Assembly: GCA_036521075.1 (NCBI GenBank)
Contig: DATDIL010000135.1
Span: forward strand, 1-64,000
Length of the DNA stretch: 64,000 bases
Source of the DNA: DAIDKA01 sp036521075
GTDB lineage: Bacteria; Pseudomonadota; Gammaproteobacteria; Steroidobacterales; Steroidobacteraceae
Reading direction: 5' to 3'
The notes below the pieces were generated by a model that was not told the DNA's origin, did not search any database, and was given only the letters and a program-made list of their open reading frames with translations. The translations under genes were made by a program, and so were the position numbers. Below, in pieces: positions 25,572 to 34,226 of the stretch; position 1 is the stretch's first letter, and the number at the start of each line of letters is the position of its first letter.

Positions 25572-27033
25572 AGCGTGTAATCATCCCTGTGCCCAGCCAC
25601 GTCACGATGGCGCAAGCCAGAATCCAGGACAGAATGACGCCCATTTCGAGGAAGCCCCTGCCGGGCGCGCTTCGGCCCCGTGCCTTGAAGCTGTCGCGCT
25701 TGCCCGGTGGCCGGTAGACCTGCAGCAGGGCGCTGCTGATGCTGCACCCGAATGCACACAGGGCCAGCGAAACCGCGAACCATAGATGGGTTCGCCCCAG
25801 GGCCAGTAACGGCAGCAGCCACAGCGGCGCGAGTGGCAGCAGCGCGGCTTCCATTTTGGCGCGCACCACCGTTGTGCGCGTCAGCGGCGCGGCCAGCAGC
25901 AACTGCGGTGCGTCCTCCGCAGCGATAGTGATCCAGGCCAGTGCCATGGCCAGAGTGCCCGACACCAGAATTATCCCGAGCCACAGCCACGGTACCCGGT
26001 CGGGGCCGCCAAGTGGCTGACGCCACAGCACCAGACACATGGGTACGAGGTAGATGCTTTGTTGCAGCAGCTGCATCAGCAGCAGCGGGTCGCGACGGAT
26101 CAGCCGTAGCTCCTTGACGATCAGCACGGCGCGCAGGGAGCCGCGAAATCGCAGCGGCCGTGCCGAGACGCGCGTGCCGCGGGCAGCGCCCATGCTGCCG
26201 ATCGCGGTGGCCGCGCGCAGGAAGCGGCCACTTAGAATAAGGACGGTGCACAGCAGCAGCACCGCGCTGGCCAGCGTGAACAGCACGGTGGGCCAGTAGC
26301 CGGCGAGCACGAGCCGGGCGGGTACCAGGATTGCGCCCGGATGCCCGGTGTCCGCGCTCAGCAAAGTGGCGAATCCATTGTAGCTGCCGGGGCCACGATG
26401 CGGCCCGTGGCGCATGAGATTGGGCAGCTGGCTTAGCATGAAGATGCCCATCCCGATCAATGCGGCCAGCACCTGTCCGACGATACGCGTAGTCCTGGGC
26501 CCGAGCACGCGAAACAAGGTCAGCGCCAGTACCACGCCGAGGCTGGTGGCGAGCATGCCGATCGCAGGTATCAGCAGGTACAGTTTCGACCAGCCATACA
26601 GACCGAACAGTACGAACATGTTCGCGAATGGCCACGCCAGCATCGCGACTTCGAGCGCCACGGTCAGTGCCACCGAGCCGACCCGTACACCGATAATAGA
26701 TTTTGGCGCAATCGGTGAGGACAGCAGCAGATCCAGATCGGCGCGGGTGTACAACACCTGGACGATGCCATTCAGAGCGCGCGAGAGCATGAAAATGAAA
26801 CAAATTGCCAGGCCCCCGGTGACGAGCAGCAAGGGAAGCGCGGCGGGTATCCTGGCGCCCCCGTACGCGCTTGCGGCGTGCAGCGCAAACGCCACTGCCG
26901 CTGCAACCAGGTGCAGGAGGATTTCCGCGATGATCAGAAAGGTGAGGCTGGTAGCCTTCAAGACTCCCGAGCGGCCGTAGAGCCGAAGCTCATGCCGCAT
27001 CAGCCACGGGATCGAGCCGGGTGTCAGCGTCAC
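25507..27033 (-). CDS. ABC exporter permease
   Basis: 508-residue membrane protein with about 10-12 hydrophobic segments, for example LTFLIIAEILLHLVAAAVAF, IPAALPLLLVTGGLAICFIF and LGIILVSGTLAMALAWITI. A central soluble loop (RGSLRAVLIVKELRLIRRDP) is typical of ABC-2-type permeases that pair with CcmA-like ATPases. The GTG start at 27033 overlaps the ATPase stop by 4 bases (GTGA). The gene runs 65 bp into the convergent EamA gene. Substrate unknown. Confidence 0.8.
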   Translation of the reverse strand: MTLTPGSIPWLMRHELRLYGRSGVLKATSLTFLIIAEILLHLVAAAVAFALHAASAYGGARIPAALPLLLVTGGLAICFIFMLSRALNGIVQVLYTRADLDLLLSSPIAPKSIIGVRVGSVALTVALEVAMLAWPFANMFVLFGLYGWSKLYLLIPAIGMLATSLGVVLALTLFRVLGPRTTRIVGQVLAALIGMGIFMLSQLPNLMRHGPHRGPGSYNGFATLLSADTGHPGAILVPARLVLAGYWPTVLFTLASAVLLLCTVLILSGRFLRAATAIGSMGAARGTRVSARPLRFRGSLRAVLIVKELRLIRRDPLLLMQLLQQSIYLVPMCLVLWRQPLGGPDRVPWLWLGIILVSGTLAMALAWITIAAEDAPQLLLAAPLTRTTVVRAKMEAALLPLAPLWLLPLLALGRTHLWFAVSLALCAFGCSISSALLQVYRPPGKRDSFKARGRSAPGRGFLEMGVILSWILACAIVTWLGTGMITRFRHLPVAGLPPHALRGMSPPG

Positions 27034-27782
27034 GATGCCGCGGTGGGCAGCGCCACCAACCTCAGAAACAGATCCTCGAGAGTGGCATTGGAGCGTCCGG
27101 CCTGGGTGCGCAACTCCTCAAGAGTGCCCTCGGCGACAATGCGGCCGCTTTGAATGATGCCGATGCGGTCGACCAGCCGCTCCGCGACTTCCATGATATG
27201 CGTCGTGAGAATGATGGTGCAGCCAGCACGAGCCCGCTGCAGCAACAGATCCTTTACTTCGCGCGCGATCGTGGCATCGAGCCCCGTCAATGGCTCGTCC
27301 AGTATCAAAAGTTGCGGCTCGTGAAGCAGCGCGCCGGCCAGCGCAGCTTTCTGTTTCATGCCGCGCGAGAATCCCTCGCAGCGCTCATTGCGGTGCTGCC
27401 AAAGATCCAGGCGTCGCAATAGCTCCTCGGCGTTGCGCTCGGCGCGGCGCACATCCATGCCCCAAAGGCCGGCGATGAATTCCAGGTACTCCGCCGCGGT
27501 GAGCTTGTCATACAGCAGCGGTTCATCGGGCAGCCACGCGATCAGTTGTTTGGCCTGCCGCGGCTGCGTCACGGCGTTCACGTCGAAGACTTCGATGCTG
27601 CCTTGGTCCGGCAGGAGCAGGCCGCTGATCATGCGCAGGGTCGTGGTCTTGCCGGCGCCGTTGGGCCCGAGCAATGCGTAGAATTCGCCGCGCGCAATGG
27701 TCAGATCTATGCCATCAACGGCTGGGCGGGTGAATATCTTGACCAGGTGGCGAACGCGCAGGGCAGGCGAGAGTGTCTCCAT
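27030..27782 (-). CDS. ABC exporter ATP-binding protein
   Basis: 250-residue CcmA/DrrA-type ATPase: Walker A GPNGAGKTT, Q-loop WLPDEPLLY, signature FSRGMKQK (one residue off the canonical SGG), Walker B LLILDEP and switch His in TTHIMEV. ATG 27782 is chosen; a GTG two codons earlier is also possible. It lies just after the pirin gene on the same strand (stop at 27791) and is coupled to the permease, so pirin, ATPase and permease could share a transcript. Confidence 0.88.
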   Translation of the reverse strand: METLSPALRVRHLVKIFTRPAVDGIDLTIARGEFYALLGPNGAGKTTTLRMISGLLLPDQGSIEVFDVNAVTQPRQAKQLIAWLPDEPLLYDKLTAAEYLEFIAGLWGMDVRRAERNAEELLRRLDLWQHRNERCEGFSRGMKQKAALAGALLHEPQLLILDEPLTGLDATIAREVKDLLLQRARAGCTIILTTHIMEVAERLVDRIGIIQSGRIVAEGTLEELRTQAGRSNATLEDLFLRLVALPTAAS

Positions 27783-27790
27783 GGCCACAC

Positions 27791-28837
27791 TCAGGAGACG
27801 TGCGGGCCGGGGCGCGACTCAAGACGCCCGTCGGCGTGGCGCGCAAATCGTCCGCGATCGGCACCGTGGACCGGGGCCTCGTCCGCCCAGGGCCACCCGC
27901 CGAAGTGCGTGCGCTGATAGTCCGCGTACGCCTGCCTCAGTTCCTGCTCGGTGTTCATGACGAAGGGACCGTGCTGTGCCACCGGTTCACCGATGGGACG
28001 GCCCTGCAGCATGAGTAATTCACTGCGCTCGGCGCCGTTGACGAGCTCCACGGGCTGTCGCGCATCGACTTCGATGGCCGATTGAACCGGGACGGTCCGG
28101 CCCGCGATGACCAACGCGTCTCCCTTGAAGAAGTAAAGCGTTCGGCGCGGCTGGCCTGTGGTGGTCGCCGGCGCGGTCCATCGTGCACCCGCCGACATCC
28201 TGATCGTCCAAATGGCCAGGTCCGCGACGGGGTCCGATGCCCAGGAATCCGGAGGAGAACGCTGCGCTCTTTGGATCACCGTTGCGGCAGGGGTGCCGGC
28301 GATGTAAGTCACTTCAGTGCTTGCGCCATTGGCATCGGTAATGACCTCACGGGGGATGTCCTCGGACCACAGCATCGTGAAATAAGGCTGCGCCATCTTG
28401 CTGCGTTTCGGCAGGTTGAGCCAGATCTGGAAGAGTTCCAAGGGATTGGGCTCGCGCAATTTCAGCAGCGGAAACATCTCCGAGTGCACAATGCCGTGAC
28501 CGGCGGTCAGCCACTGCACATCACCGGCACCGAATCGGGCGGCAGCGCCGAGCGAATCAGCATGGTCGATGTAGCCGCTTCGCATAATCGTGACGGTTTC
28601 AAATCCGCGATGCGGATGCGCCGGAAAGCCGGGGACCGTGCGTCCGTGATACATGCGCCAGCCATCCTTGCCCGCGAAGTCCTGACCCAGATTGCGACCG
28701 TTCAGCGAGGCATCGGGCCCTAAACCTGCGTTGCCTTTCGGGTATGCGTCCTGGTGGTATACGCAGAACAGGAACGGATCCAGGGTGGCCCACGGAAAGC
28801 CGATTTGGCTGATGTGCAGAACTGTTGGATCGGTCAC
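27791..28837 (-). CDS. Pirin-family cupin protein
   Basis: 348-residue bicupin of the pirin family, iron-binding proteins some of which have quercetinase activity and others regulatory roles. The N-cupin motif GFPAHPHRGFETVTI (HxH metal ligands) and GDVQWLTAGHGIVHSEMF (His and Glu ligands) are intact. The start is GTG 28837 with AAGGAG 7 nt upstream; the long in-frame extension beyond is antisense to the methyltransferase gene. The C-terminal ~55 residues after the second cupin (LRQAYADYQRTHFGGWPW) are common in the longer bacterial pirins. Confidence 0.87.
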   Translation of the reverse strand: MTDPTVLHISQIGFPWATLDPFLFCVYHQDAYPKGNAGLGPDASLNGRNLGQDFAGKDGWRMYHGRTVPGFPAHPHRGFETVTIMRSGYIDHADSLGAAARFGAGDVQWLTAGHGIVHSEMFPLLKLREPNPLELFQIWLNLPKRSKMAQPYFTMLWSEDIPREVITDANGASTEVTYIAGTPAATVIQRAQRSPPDSWASDPVADLAIWTIRMSAGARWTAPATTTGQPRRTLYFFKGDALVIAGRTVPVQSAIEVDARQPVELVNGAERSELLMLQGRPIGEPVAQHGPFVMNTEQELRQAYADYQRTHFGGWPWADEAPVHGADRGRFARHADGRLESRPGPHVS

Positions 28838-29002
28838 TGTTACGCTCCTTTGCGAAACCGACGCGCGGGGTCGTCGGACCCATATTGAGGGATTACGGGG
28901 AATGGTCGTAGTCTGTGGAGGTTCGCGGTGCCGATTGCAATCGGTGCAATCGATGCTAAGTGATTGAATTAAAAGCCACATTTGGCTAAAGGACGCAGGG
29001 GC

Positions 29003-29656
29003 GTGGAGGCATCGTTCTGGCATGACAGGTGGCAGCGAAACCAAATCGGTTTCCACGAACCCAAAGCCAATCCAGTGCTCCTTGCGCATGTCAACACTGT
29101 GTGCCTGCCGGGGCCCAGTCGCATCTTCGTACCGCTGTGTGGCAAGACGCTCGACATTGGTTGGCTCCTGGCGCGCGGCCATCGCGTTGCCGGCGCCGAA
29201 CTGAGCGAAATCGCCGTACAACAGTTGTTCGCCGACCTTGGAATTGCGGCCCATGCCACGAGCATCGGCCAGCTCACCCGTTTCAGCGCCCCGGGCATTG
29301 ATATCTTCCAAGGCGATATCTTCGACCTGTCCCGCGGCGAGCTCGGCGCCGTTGATGCCATCTATGACAGAGCGGCGCTGATTGCGCTGCCGGGGCAGTT
29401 GCGCACTCGCTATGCCCGCCACCTGGTGCAAATCACCAACGGCGCGCCGCAGCTGCTCATCTGCGTGACCTACGAGCAGCGTCTCATCGCCGGACCGCCC
29501 TTTTCGGTCGACGGTGCTGAGGTCGCACGGTTGTATCAGGGCGCCTACGATCTTGAGGCGCTCGGCAGCGCCGAGCTGCCGGGCGGGCTGAAGGGGAAAT
29601 GTCCTGCCACGGAGGATGTGTGGTTTTTGAGGCCCGGTTCACCTATTCCACGGTGA
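29003..29656 (+). CDS. Thiopurine S-methyltransferase family protein
   Basis: 217-residue SAM-dependent methyltransferase of the TPMT family, which in bacteria acts on thiopurines or on selenium/tellurium oxyanion-derived compounds. Family motifs are FWHDRWQRNQIGFHEPKANP at the N-terminus, the SAM-binding VPLCGKTLDIGWLLARGH, and GDIFDL and YDRAALIALP in the core. GTG 29003 (VEASFW) matches the family start and has AGGGG upstream; an in-frame TTG lies 7 codons earlier. The 3' end overlaps the convergent glmS by 14 bp. Confidence 0.85.
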   Translation: MEASFWHDRWQRNQIGFHEPKANPVLLAHVNTVCLPGPSRIFVPLCGKTLDIGWLLARGHRVAGAELSEIAVQQLFADLGIAAHATSIGQLTRFSAPGIDIFQGDIFDLSRGELGAVDAIYDRAALIALPGQLRTRYARHLVQITNGAPQLLICVTYEQRLIAGPPFSVDGAEVARLYQGAYDLEALGSAELPGGLKGKCPATEDVWFLRPGSPIPR

Positions 29657-31460
29657 CGGATTTCGCCAGGTTTCGCGGCTGATCGATGTCCGTGCCGCGC
29701 ACCAGTGCTACCCGGTAGGCCAGCAGCTGCAACGGAATCGTCAGCAGGATGGCGTCCAACTCCGGCTCGGAGCGAGGCACTTCCAACACGCCGTCGACCT
29801 CGACGGGAAGTGATCCGGAATGTGTAACGACGTAGGTGGGGCCGCGCCGGGCCCGAATCTCCTCAATGGTCGAGATATTCTTTGCATACAGCTCATCGCG
29901 TGGCAGCACCACGATGGTTGGCGTGTGCGCATCGATCAAAGCCAGCGGGCCATGTTTGAGCTCCGAGGCAGGATACGCCTCGGCGTGCTGGTAGCTGACC
30001 TCCTTCAGCTTGAGTGCCCCTTCCATGGCGACGGCATAGCCGGCGGCCCGGCCGATAAAGTATGCATTGCGATACGCGGCCATCGACCGCGCGCTCGAAT
30101 CGATGGCAGCTTCGTTCGCTACGATCGCTGCGATCTGCTCCGGGAGCGCCTCCAGCGCCGCGACCAGGCGTTCACCTTTCGCACCGGACAGATCGCGAAG
30201 GCGGCCCAAATGAATCGCGAACAAGGCGAATGCCACGGCCGTGCACACGAATGTCTTGGTCGATACCACCGCGATTTCCGGACCGGCGTGCAGATAGATT
30301 CCACGACCGCAGGCCCGAGCGATGGTGCTGCCGACGGCGTTGACGATCCCGAGCACGCGGCCGCCCTTGCGCTTGACTTCCTCGATTGCGGCGAGCGTGT
30401 CGAACGTTTCGCCGGACTGACTCACGGCGATGTAGAGCGTATCCGGCTCAATGACCGGGTTGCGGTAGCGAAATTCAGAGGCCGCTTCGGCATGGGCGGG
30501 GACACGCGCAAGTTGTTCGATGAGCTGTGCGCCGACGCAGCCCGCGATGTAGGCGGAACCGCAACCGAGAATCTTGATGCGCTTGATTTCCAGCAGCTCG
30601 CGGGCGGCCGATTGCAGTCCACCCAGGTGTGTCGTGTGAAACCGAGTTTCGATGCGGCCACTGAGCGTGCGCCGAATCGCCTCCGGCTGCTCTGTGATCT
30701 CCTTGTGCATGTAGTGCGCAAAGCTGCCTTTGGTCAAAGACTCGTTCTTCCACTGCAGCGCCAAGGGCACTTTTACGGTTGAATTGCCATCGAGGGTTGC
30801 GGTTTCGTAGCGATCCGGGCGCACTACCGCGATTTCCCCGTCGTCCAGGTGAATGATGCTCTGGGTATGCCGCACCAGCGCTGCGGCATCGGAAGCGATG
30901 AACATCTCCCGATCACCTAACCCGAGGATCACGGGACTGCCGTTGCGCGCGACTACGACGCAGTCCGGACGCTCGGCATCGAGTACGGCGATGCCATAGG
31001 CGCCGGTAACCAGTTGCAGGGCCGCGCGGAGCGCTTCCGCGAGCGTCTCGCCCGGCATTGCTGCGATCAGGTGCGCGAGCACTTCGGAGTCGGTCTCGGA
31101 GCGGAACTCAACTCCCTTGGAGCGCAGCTGCGCACGCAAGGCTGCGGCGTTCTCGATAATTCCGTTATGAACAACGGCGTAGCGATTGCGCGTGTCCGTA
31201 TGCGGATGGGCATTACGGTCACTGGGCTCCCCGTGTGTCGCCCAGCGGGTGTGCCCGATGCCGGGACTGCCCTTGAGTTTGGCGGGAAGCAGCGCTTCCA
31301 GTTCGCGAACTTTGCCCTTGCTCTTGTACAGCCGCAACGCGCCGTTTCGCACCACGGCGAGGCCGGCGGAGTCATAGCCGCGGTACTCGAGCCGGTGCAG
31401 GCCTTCCACCAGAATTGGCGCGGCCTCCTGCCGCCCGATGTACCCCACGATTCCGCACAT
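29643..31460 (-). CDS. glmS: Glutamine--fructose-6-phosphate aminotransferase (isomerizing)
   Basis: 605-residue GlmS, which makes glucosamine-6-phosphate for peptidoglycan and LPS from fructose-6-phosphate and glutamine. The N-terminal glutaminase starts MCGIVGYIG with nucleophile Cys2; RWATHG and NGIIEN motifs follow. Two SIS domains (about 285-420 and 455-590) contain GCGSAYIAG and SQSGETFDT, and the protein ends in the typical PRNLAKSVTVE. Length matches E. coli GlmS (609). It follows a 90-codon gene by 18 bp and has no glmU beside it. No glmS ribozyme is expected in this group and none is visible upstream. Confidence 0.97.
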   Translation of the reverse strand: MCGIVGYIGRQEAAPILVEGLHRLEYRGYDSAGLAVVRNGALRLYKSKGKVRELEALLPAKLKGSPGIGHTRWATHGEPSDRNAHPHTDTRNRYAVVHNGIIENAAALRAQLRSKGVEFRSETDSEVLAHLIAAMPGETLAEALRAALQLVTGAYGIAVLDAERPDCVVVARNGSPVILGLGDREMFIASDAAALVRHTQSIIHLDDGEIAVVRPDRYETATLDGNSTVKVPLALQWKNESLTKGSFAHYMHKEITEQPEAIRRTLSGRIETRFHTTHLGGLQSAARELLEIKRIKILGCGSAYIAGCVGAQLIEQLARVPAHAEAASEFRYRNPVIEPDTLYIAVSQSGETFDTLAAIEEVKRKGGRVLGIVNAVGSTIARACGRGIYLHAGPEIAVVSTKTFVCTAVAFALFAIHLGRLRDLSGAKGERLVAALEALPEQIAAIVANEAAIDSSARSMAAYRNAYFIGRAAGYAVAMEGALKLKEVSYQHAEAYPASELKHGPLALIDAHTPTIVVLPRDELYAKNISTIEEIRARRGPTYVVTHSGSLPVEVDGVLEVPRSEPELDAILLTIPLQLLAYRVALVRGTDIDQPRNLAKSVTVE

Positions 31461-31478
31461 CCGCGTGTCTCCGCGCCC

Positions 31479-31751
31479 TCATCCGTAGATCATTCGGCGA
31501 ATCTGCCGGGCCGTGCATTGCGGCGCTCGAAAACGCCAGGCCGACAACTCCGCCGCCAGCTGCAGGTAGATCGCGGCGTTCGCGACTCCTTCGGCCTGTA
31601 GCACCCGATGCCGCCGACGTACGAAGTCCTCCGCAGTCTCGTGCAGAAAGCTCAGCACCTCCGCGACCACGCGCCGTGCCTCCGAGGGCGTCAGGCGGCT
31701 GGTCCGCGCGAGGTATGCAATCAGTTCCTGAAGCTCACCGGGATCCGACAT
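31479..31751 (-). CDS. Small conserved-looking protein upstream of glmS
   Basis: 90-residue basic, helical protein starting MSDPGELQELIAYLARTSRL; conserved-looking blocks are TPSEARRVVAEVLSFL, EDFVRRRHRVLQAEG and the C-terminal TARQIRRMIYG. No signal peptide or TM segment is present. I do not recognise a named family. ATG 31751 is the only internal Met in the region; a TTG at 31817 would extend it through the 26-bp palindrome and is less likely. It sits 18 bp upstream of glmS on the same strand, so co-transcription is expected and a link to amino-sugar supply is possible. Confidence 0.65.
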   Translation of the reverse strand: MSDPGELQELIAYLARTSRLTPSEARRVVAEVLSFLHETAEDFVRRRHRVLQAEGVANAAIYLQLAAELSAWRFRAPQCTARQIRRMIYG

Positions 31752-31788
31752 GCCGGGCCAGTCTGCCGTATGGGGGATGGGAGTGCCA

Positions 31789-31814
31789 ATTTTTGCCCGA
31801 ATTCGGGCAAAAAT
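31789..31814. promoter_or_regulatory. Perfect 26-bp palindrome
   Basis: The core GCCCGAATTCGGGC is flanked by ATTTTT on the left and AAAAAT on the right, giving a perfect 26-bp inverted repeat with no spacer. It touches the stop codon of the M3 peptidase gene and lies 37 bp before the start of the small gene preceding glmS. Neither strand has a U-tract after the hairpin (A's follow on both), so it is a poor intrinsic terminator and looks more like a dimeric-repressor operator. Confidence 0.55.
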
Positions 31815-33931
31815 CAATTCAGAGTCAGGCCGCGGTGCTTCAGCATGGGGCCGATGTCCGGATCCTTGCCATAGAAGGCGCGGAACATCGGGCCGTAGTC
31901 CTCGCTGTGGCCGCGCGAGAGGATCAGGTCGCGGAAGCGCTGGCCGTTGGCACGCGTCAGTCCCCCGTGCGTGGTGAACCAGGCAAATGCGTCGTCATCG
32001 AGCATGACCGTCCACTGATAGGCATAGTAGCCGGCCTCATACCCGTTGCCCCAAATGTGCAGAAAGTAGCTGGAGCGATAGCGGGGAGGGACGTTGACGA
32101 AATCCGTGTGCGTCCCCTGCAGTGAATGGGTTTCAAAGGAATCCACATCCTGCTTGGTTGCCGACATGGGCAACATGTGCCACTTCATGTCCAATTCGGA
32201 AGCCGCCAGCAATTCACCCAGCGCATAGCCCTGGCCCCATGTCTGCGACTTCTTGATTTTTTCGACCAGCGCGTCGGGGATCACCTGGCCGGTGCTGTGA
32301 TTGATGGCGTAATGCTTGAGCACGGCAGGATAGAGCGCCCAATGCTCGTTGAACTGGGAAGGGAACTCGACAAAGTCGCGTGCCACATTGGTGCCCGAGA
32401 GGGACGCGTAGTTGCCATTGGCGAACAGGCCGTGCAGGGCATGGCCGAATTCGTGGAACATCGTCGTCACGTCGTCGAAACTGATCAATGCCGGTTGTCC
32501 CGGCGCCGGCTTGGTGAAGTTCGCGACGTTGTAAATCACCGGCTTGGTCCCCAGGAGGTGCGATTGCTCGATGAAATTTCCCATCCACGCTCCGCCCTCC
32601 TTGTTGTCGCGCTTGAAGTAGTCGAAATACACCAGCCCCAGTGAGGAGCCGTCCTTGTCGAACACTTCATACACCATCACGTCCGGTTGGTAGACCGGGA
32701 TGTCCATGCGACGCTTGAAGGTAATGCCGTACAGCTGGTTGGCGGCGTAGAACACACCCTGCTCCAGTACCGTGTGCAGCTCAAAAAACGGCTTAAGTTC
32801 GTCCTCATCCAGGTTGTAGCGTTCCTTCTGCACCTGGGCGGCGTAACGCTCCCAGTCCCAGGGCTGCAGGTCGAAGTGTGGTCCGTCCTTGTCGATGGCG
32901 GCCTGGATCAGTTTCGCCTCCGCAGCCGCCTTCGCGGCCGTCGGCGGCACCAACTGCGCCAGGAATTTCAATACGGCATCGGGCGTCTTGGCCATCTGGT
33001 CGTAGAGCACGTAGGCCGCATAGTTGGGGTAACCGAGGATTTTGGCCTTCTCGGCGCGCAGTTGCGCCATGCGTGAGATGATTGAGCGGGTGTCGTTGCC
33101 ATCGCCGCGTTCGGTCGCTGTCCAGCGGTTATCGAATAATCGCTCGCGCGTCGCGCGCACGCTCAAATCGGTCAGCGCCGGCTGCTGAGTCGTGTTCTGC
33201 AGCGGAATCACCCATTTTCCCGCAAGGCCACGTTCCGCGGCGGCATGGGCGGCATTGGCGATGGCGGCATCGGACAGGCCGGCCAGCGCCGCTTTGTTAT
33301 CCACCACCAGCATGCCCGCCTTGGTAGCGGCCACGAGTTTCTGCCGAAAGGAGATGCTGAGCTCAGCCAGCTCCTTGTTGATCTGCATCATCCGCGACTT
33401 GTCATGCTCGGACAGATTCGCACCGGCATGGACGAAGCGCTGATAGGTGGTGGTGAGCAACTGCAAGGATTCGGAGTCCAGACTCAACGTTCGACGCTGG
33501 TCATAGACTGCCTTGACGCGGCCAAACAACCTGGCATTGAGCGTGATCGCATCGTCCTGCGCGGCCAGCTTCGGTGCCTCGGTGGTCTGTACCTTGCCGA
33601 GTGCAGCGTTGGAATTGGCCTGGACCACGGCCGAGAAGGTCTCACTGACCCTATCGAGCATGCGGCCCGATCTTTCCAGGGCAACAATGGTGTTGTCGAA
33701 GTTCGGCGCGGCAGGATTATTCGCGATCGCATCCACTTCGGCCAACTGCCGTTTGATGCCCTCGTCAAATGCGGGTTGGTAGTCCCCATCCTTAATGACG
33801 TCGAAGCGTGGCGCCTGGAACGGCAGGTTGCTCGAGACAGCGAAGGGATTAACCGCGGCTTGTGCAATCAGCGGGGTCGCGGCAGCGCTGCCCAACAGTA
33901 CCCATGCACCGAGAAGAAGTTTCAAATTCAT
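31814..33931 (-). CDS. dcp: Secreted M3 peptidase, peptidyl-dipeptidase Dcp type
   Basis: 705-residue zinc metallopeptidase of family M3 with a signal peptide (MNLKLLLGAWVLLGSAAATP) and therefore periplasmic. The zinc motif FHEFGHALHGLF has its first His at about residue 493, followed by the third-ligand region DFVEFPSQFNEHW. Dcp-specific C-terminal motifs SSYFLHIWGNGYEAGYYAY and RFRDLILSRG are present. Length matches Dcp (about 680-720). ATG 33931 is preceded by GAGGA; a TTG two codons upstream is possible. It trims C-terminal dipeptides from peptides. It is divergent from the TonB receptor gene. Confidence 0.93.
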   Translation of the reverse strand: MNLKLLLGAWVLLGSAAATPLIAQAAVNPFAVSSNLPFQAPRFDVIKDGDYQPAFDEGIKRQLAEVDAIANNPAAPNFDNTIVALERSGRMLDRVSETFSAVVQANSNAALGKVQTTEAPKLAAQDDAITLNARLFGRVKAVYDQRRTLSLDSESLQLLTTTYQRFVHAGANLSEHDKSRMMQINKELAELSISFRQKLVAATKAGMLVVDNKAALAGLSDAAIANAAHAAAERGLAGKWVIPLQNTTQQPALTDLSVRATRERLFDNRWTATERGDGNDTRSIISRMAQLRAEKAKILGYPNYAAYVLYDQMAKTPDAVLKFLAQLVPPTAAKAAAEAKLIQAAIDKDGPHFDLQPWDWERYAAQVQKERYNLDEDELKPFFELHTVLEQGVFYAANQLYGITFKRRMDIPVYQPDVMVYEVFDKDGSSLGLVYFDYFKRDNKEGGAWMGNFIEQSHLLGTKPVIYNVANFTKPAPGQPALISFDDVTTMFHEFGHALHGLFANGNYASLSGTNVARDFVEFPSQFNEHWALYPAVLKHYAINHSTGQVIPDALVEKIKKSQTWGQGYALGELLAASELDMKWHMLPMSATKQDVDSFETHSLQGTHTDFVNVPPRYRSSYFLHIWGNGYEAGYYAYQWTVMLDDDAFAWFTTHGGLTRANGQRFRDLILSRGHSEDYGPMFRAFYGKDPDIGPMLKHRGLTLN

Positions 33932-34226
33932 AGGCAATCCTCGCGGCGGTCGGCCATACGGGGCCGGATAAGGTTAGTCTGCGGCGGCCCGAGAGGCCAG
34001 CGCGCACTGTTGCGCGGGCTGCTCAAGGCCGACGTTCTGTCGCCCCATCGCTGAAGATTATCCCCCGCCCGGGCATGACGGCTTTGCCACGAAGAGCCGC
34101 TAGGCCGTGCCCGGGATTCGCGAACTTATGCTTTCGCGTTCATATCGTTAGCGCAAGTGTCTCATGTTAGCTTTCGCGCGCGTTACAAGGGCGGCAGTTG
34201 CCCCCTTGTCTATGCCGCGAGAAGAC

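Noticed and set aside
25421..26803. Long (460-codon) minus-strand open frame within the ABC permease gene
   Set aside because: It is an out-of-frame reading of a GC-rich gene: very Arg/Ala/His-rich, no domain motifs, whereas the overlapping frame encodes a clear polytopic permease coupled to its ATPase.
27791..29431. Extension of the pirin frame to 546 codons
   Set aside because: The extra N-terminus is antisense to the methyltransferase gene. GTG 28837 with an ideal SD and the family start supports 348 residues.
31789..31814. The 26-bp palindrome as a rho-independent terminator of dcp
   Set aside because: After the hairpin there is an A-run instead of a U-run on both strands, and the stem's GC part is only 5 bp with an AATT loop.
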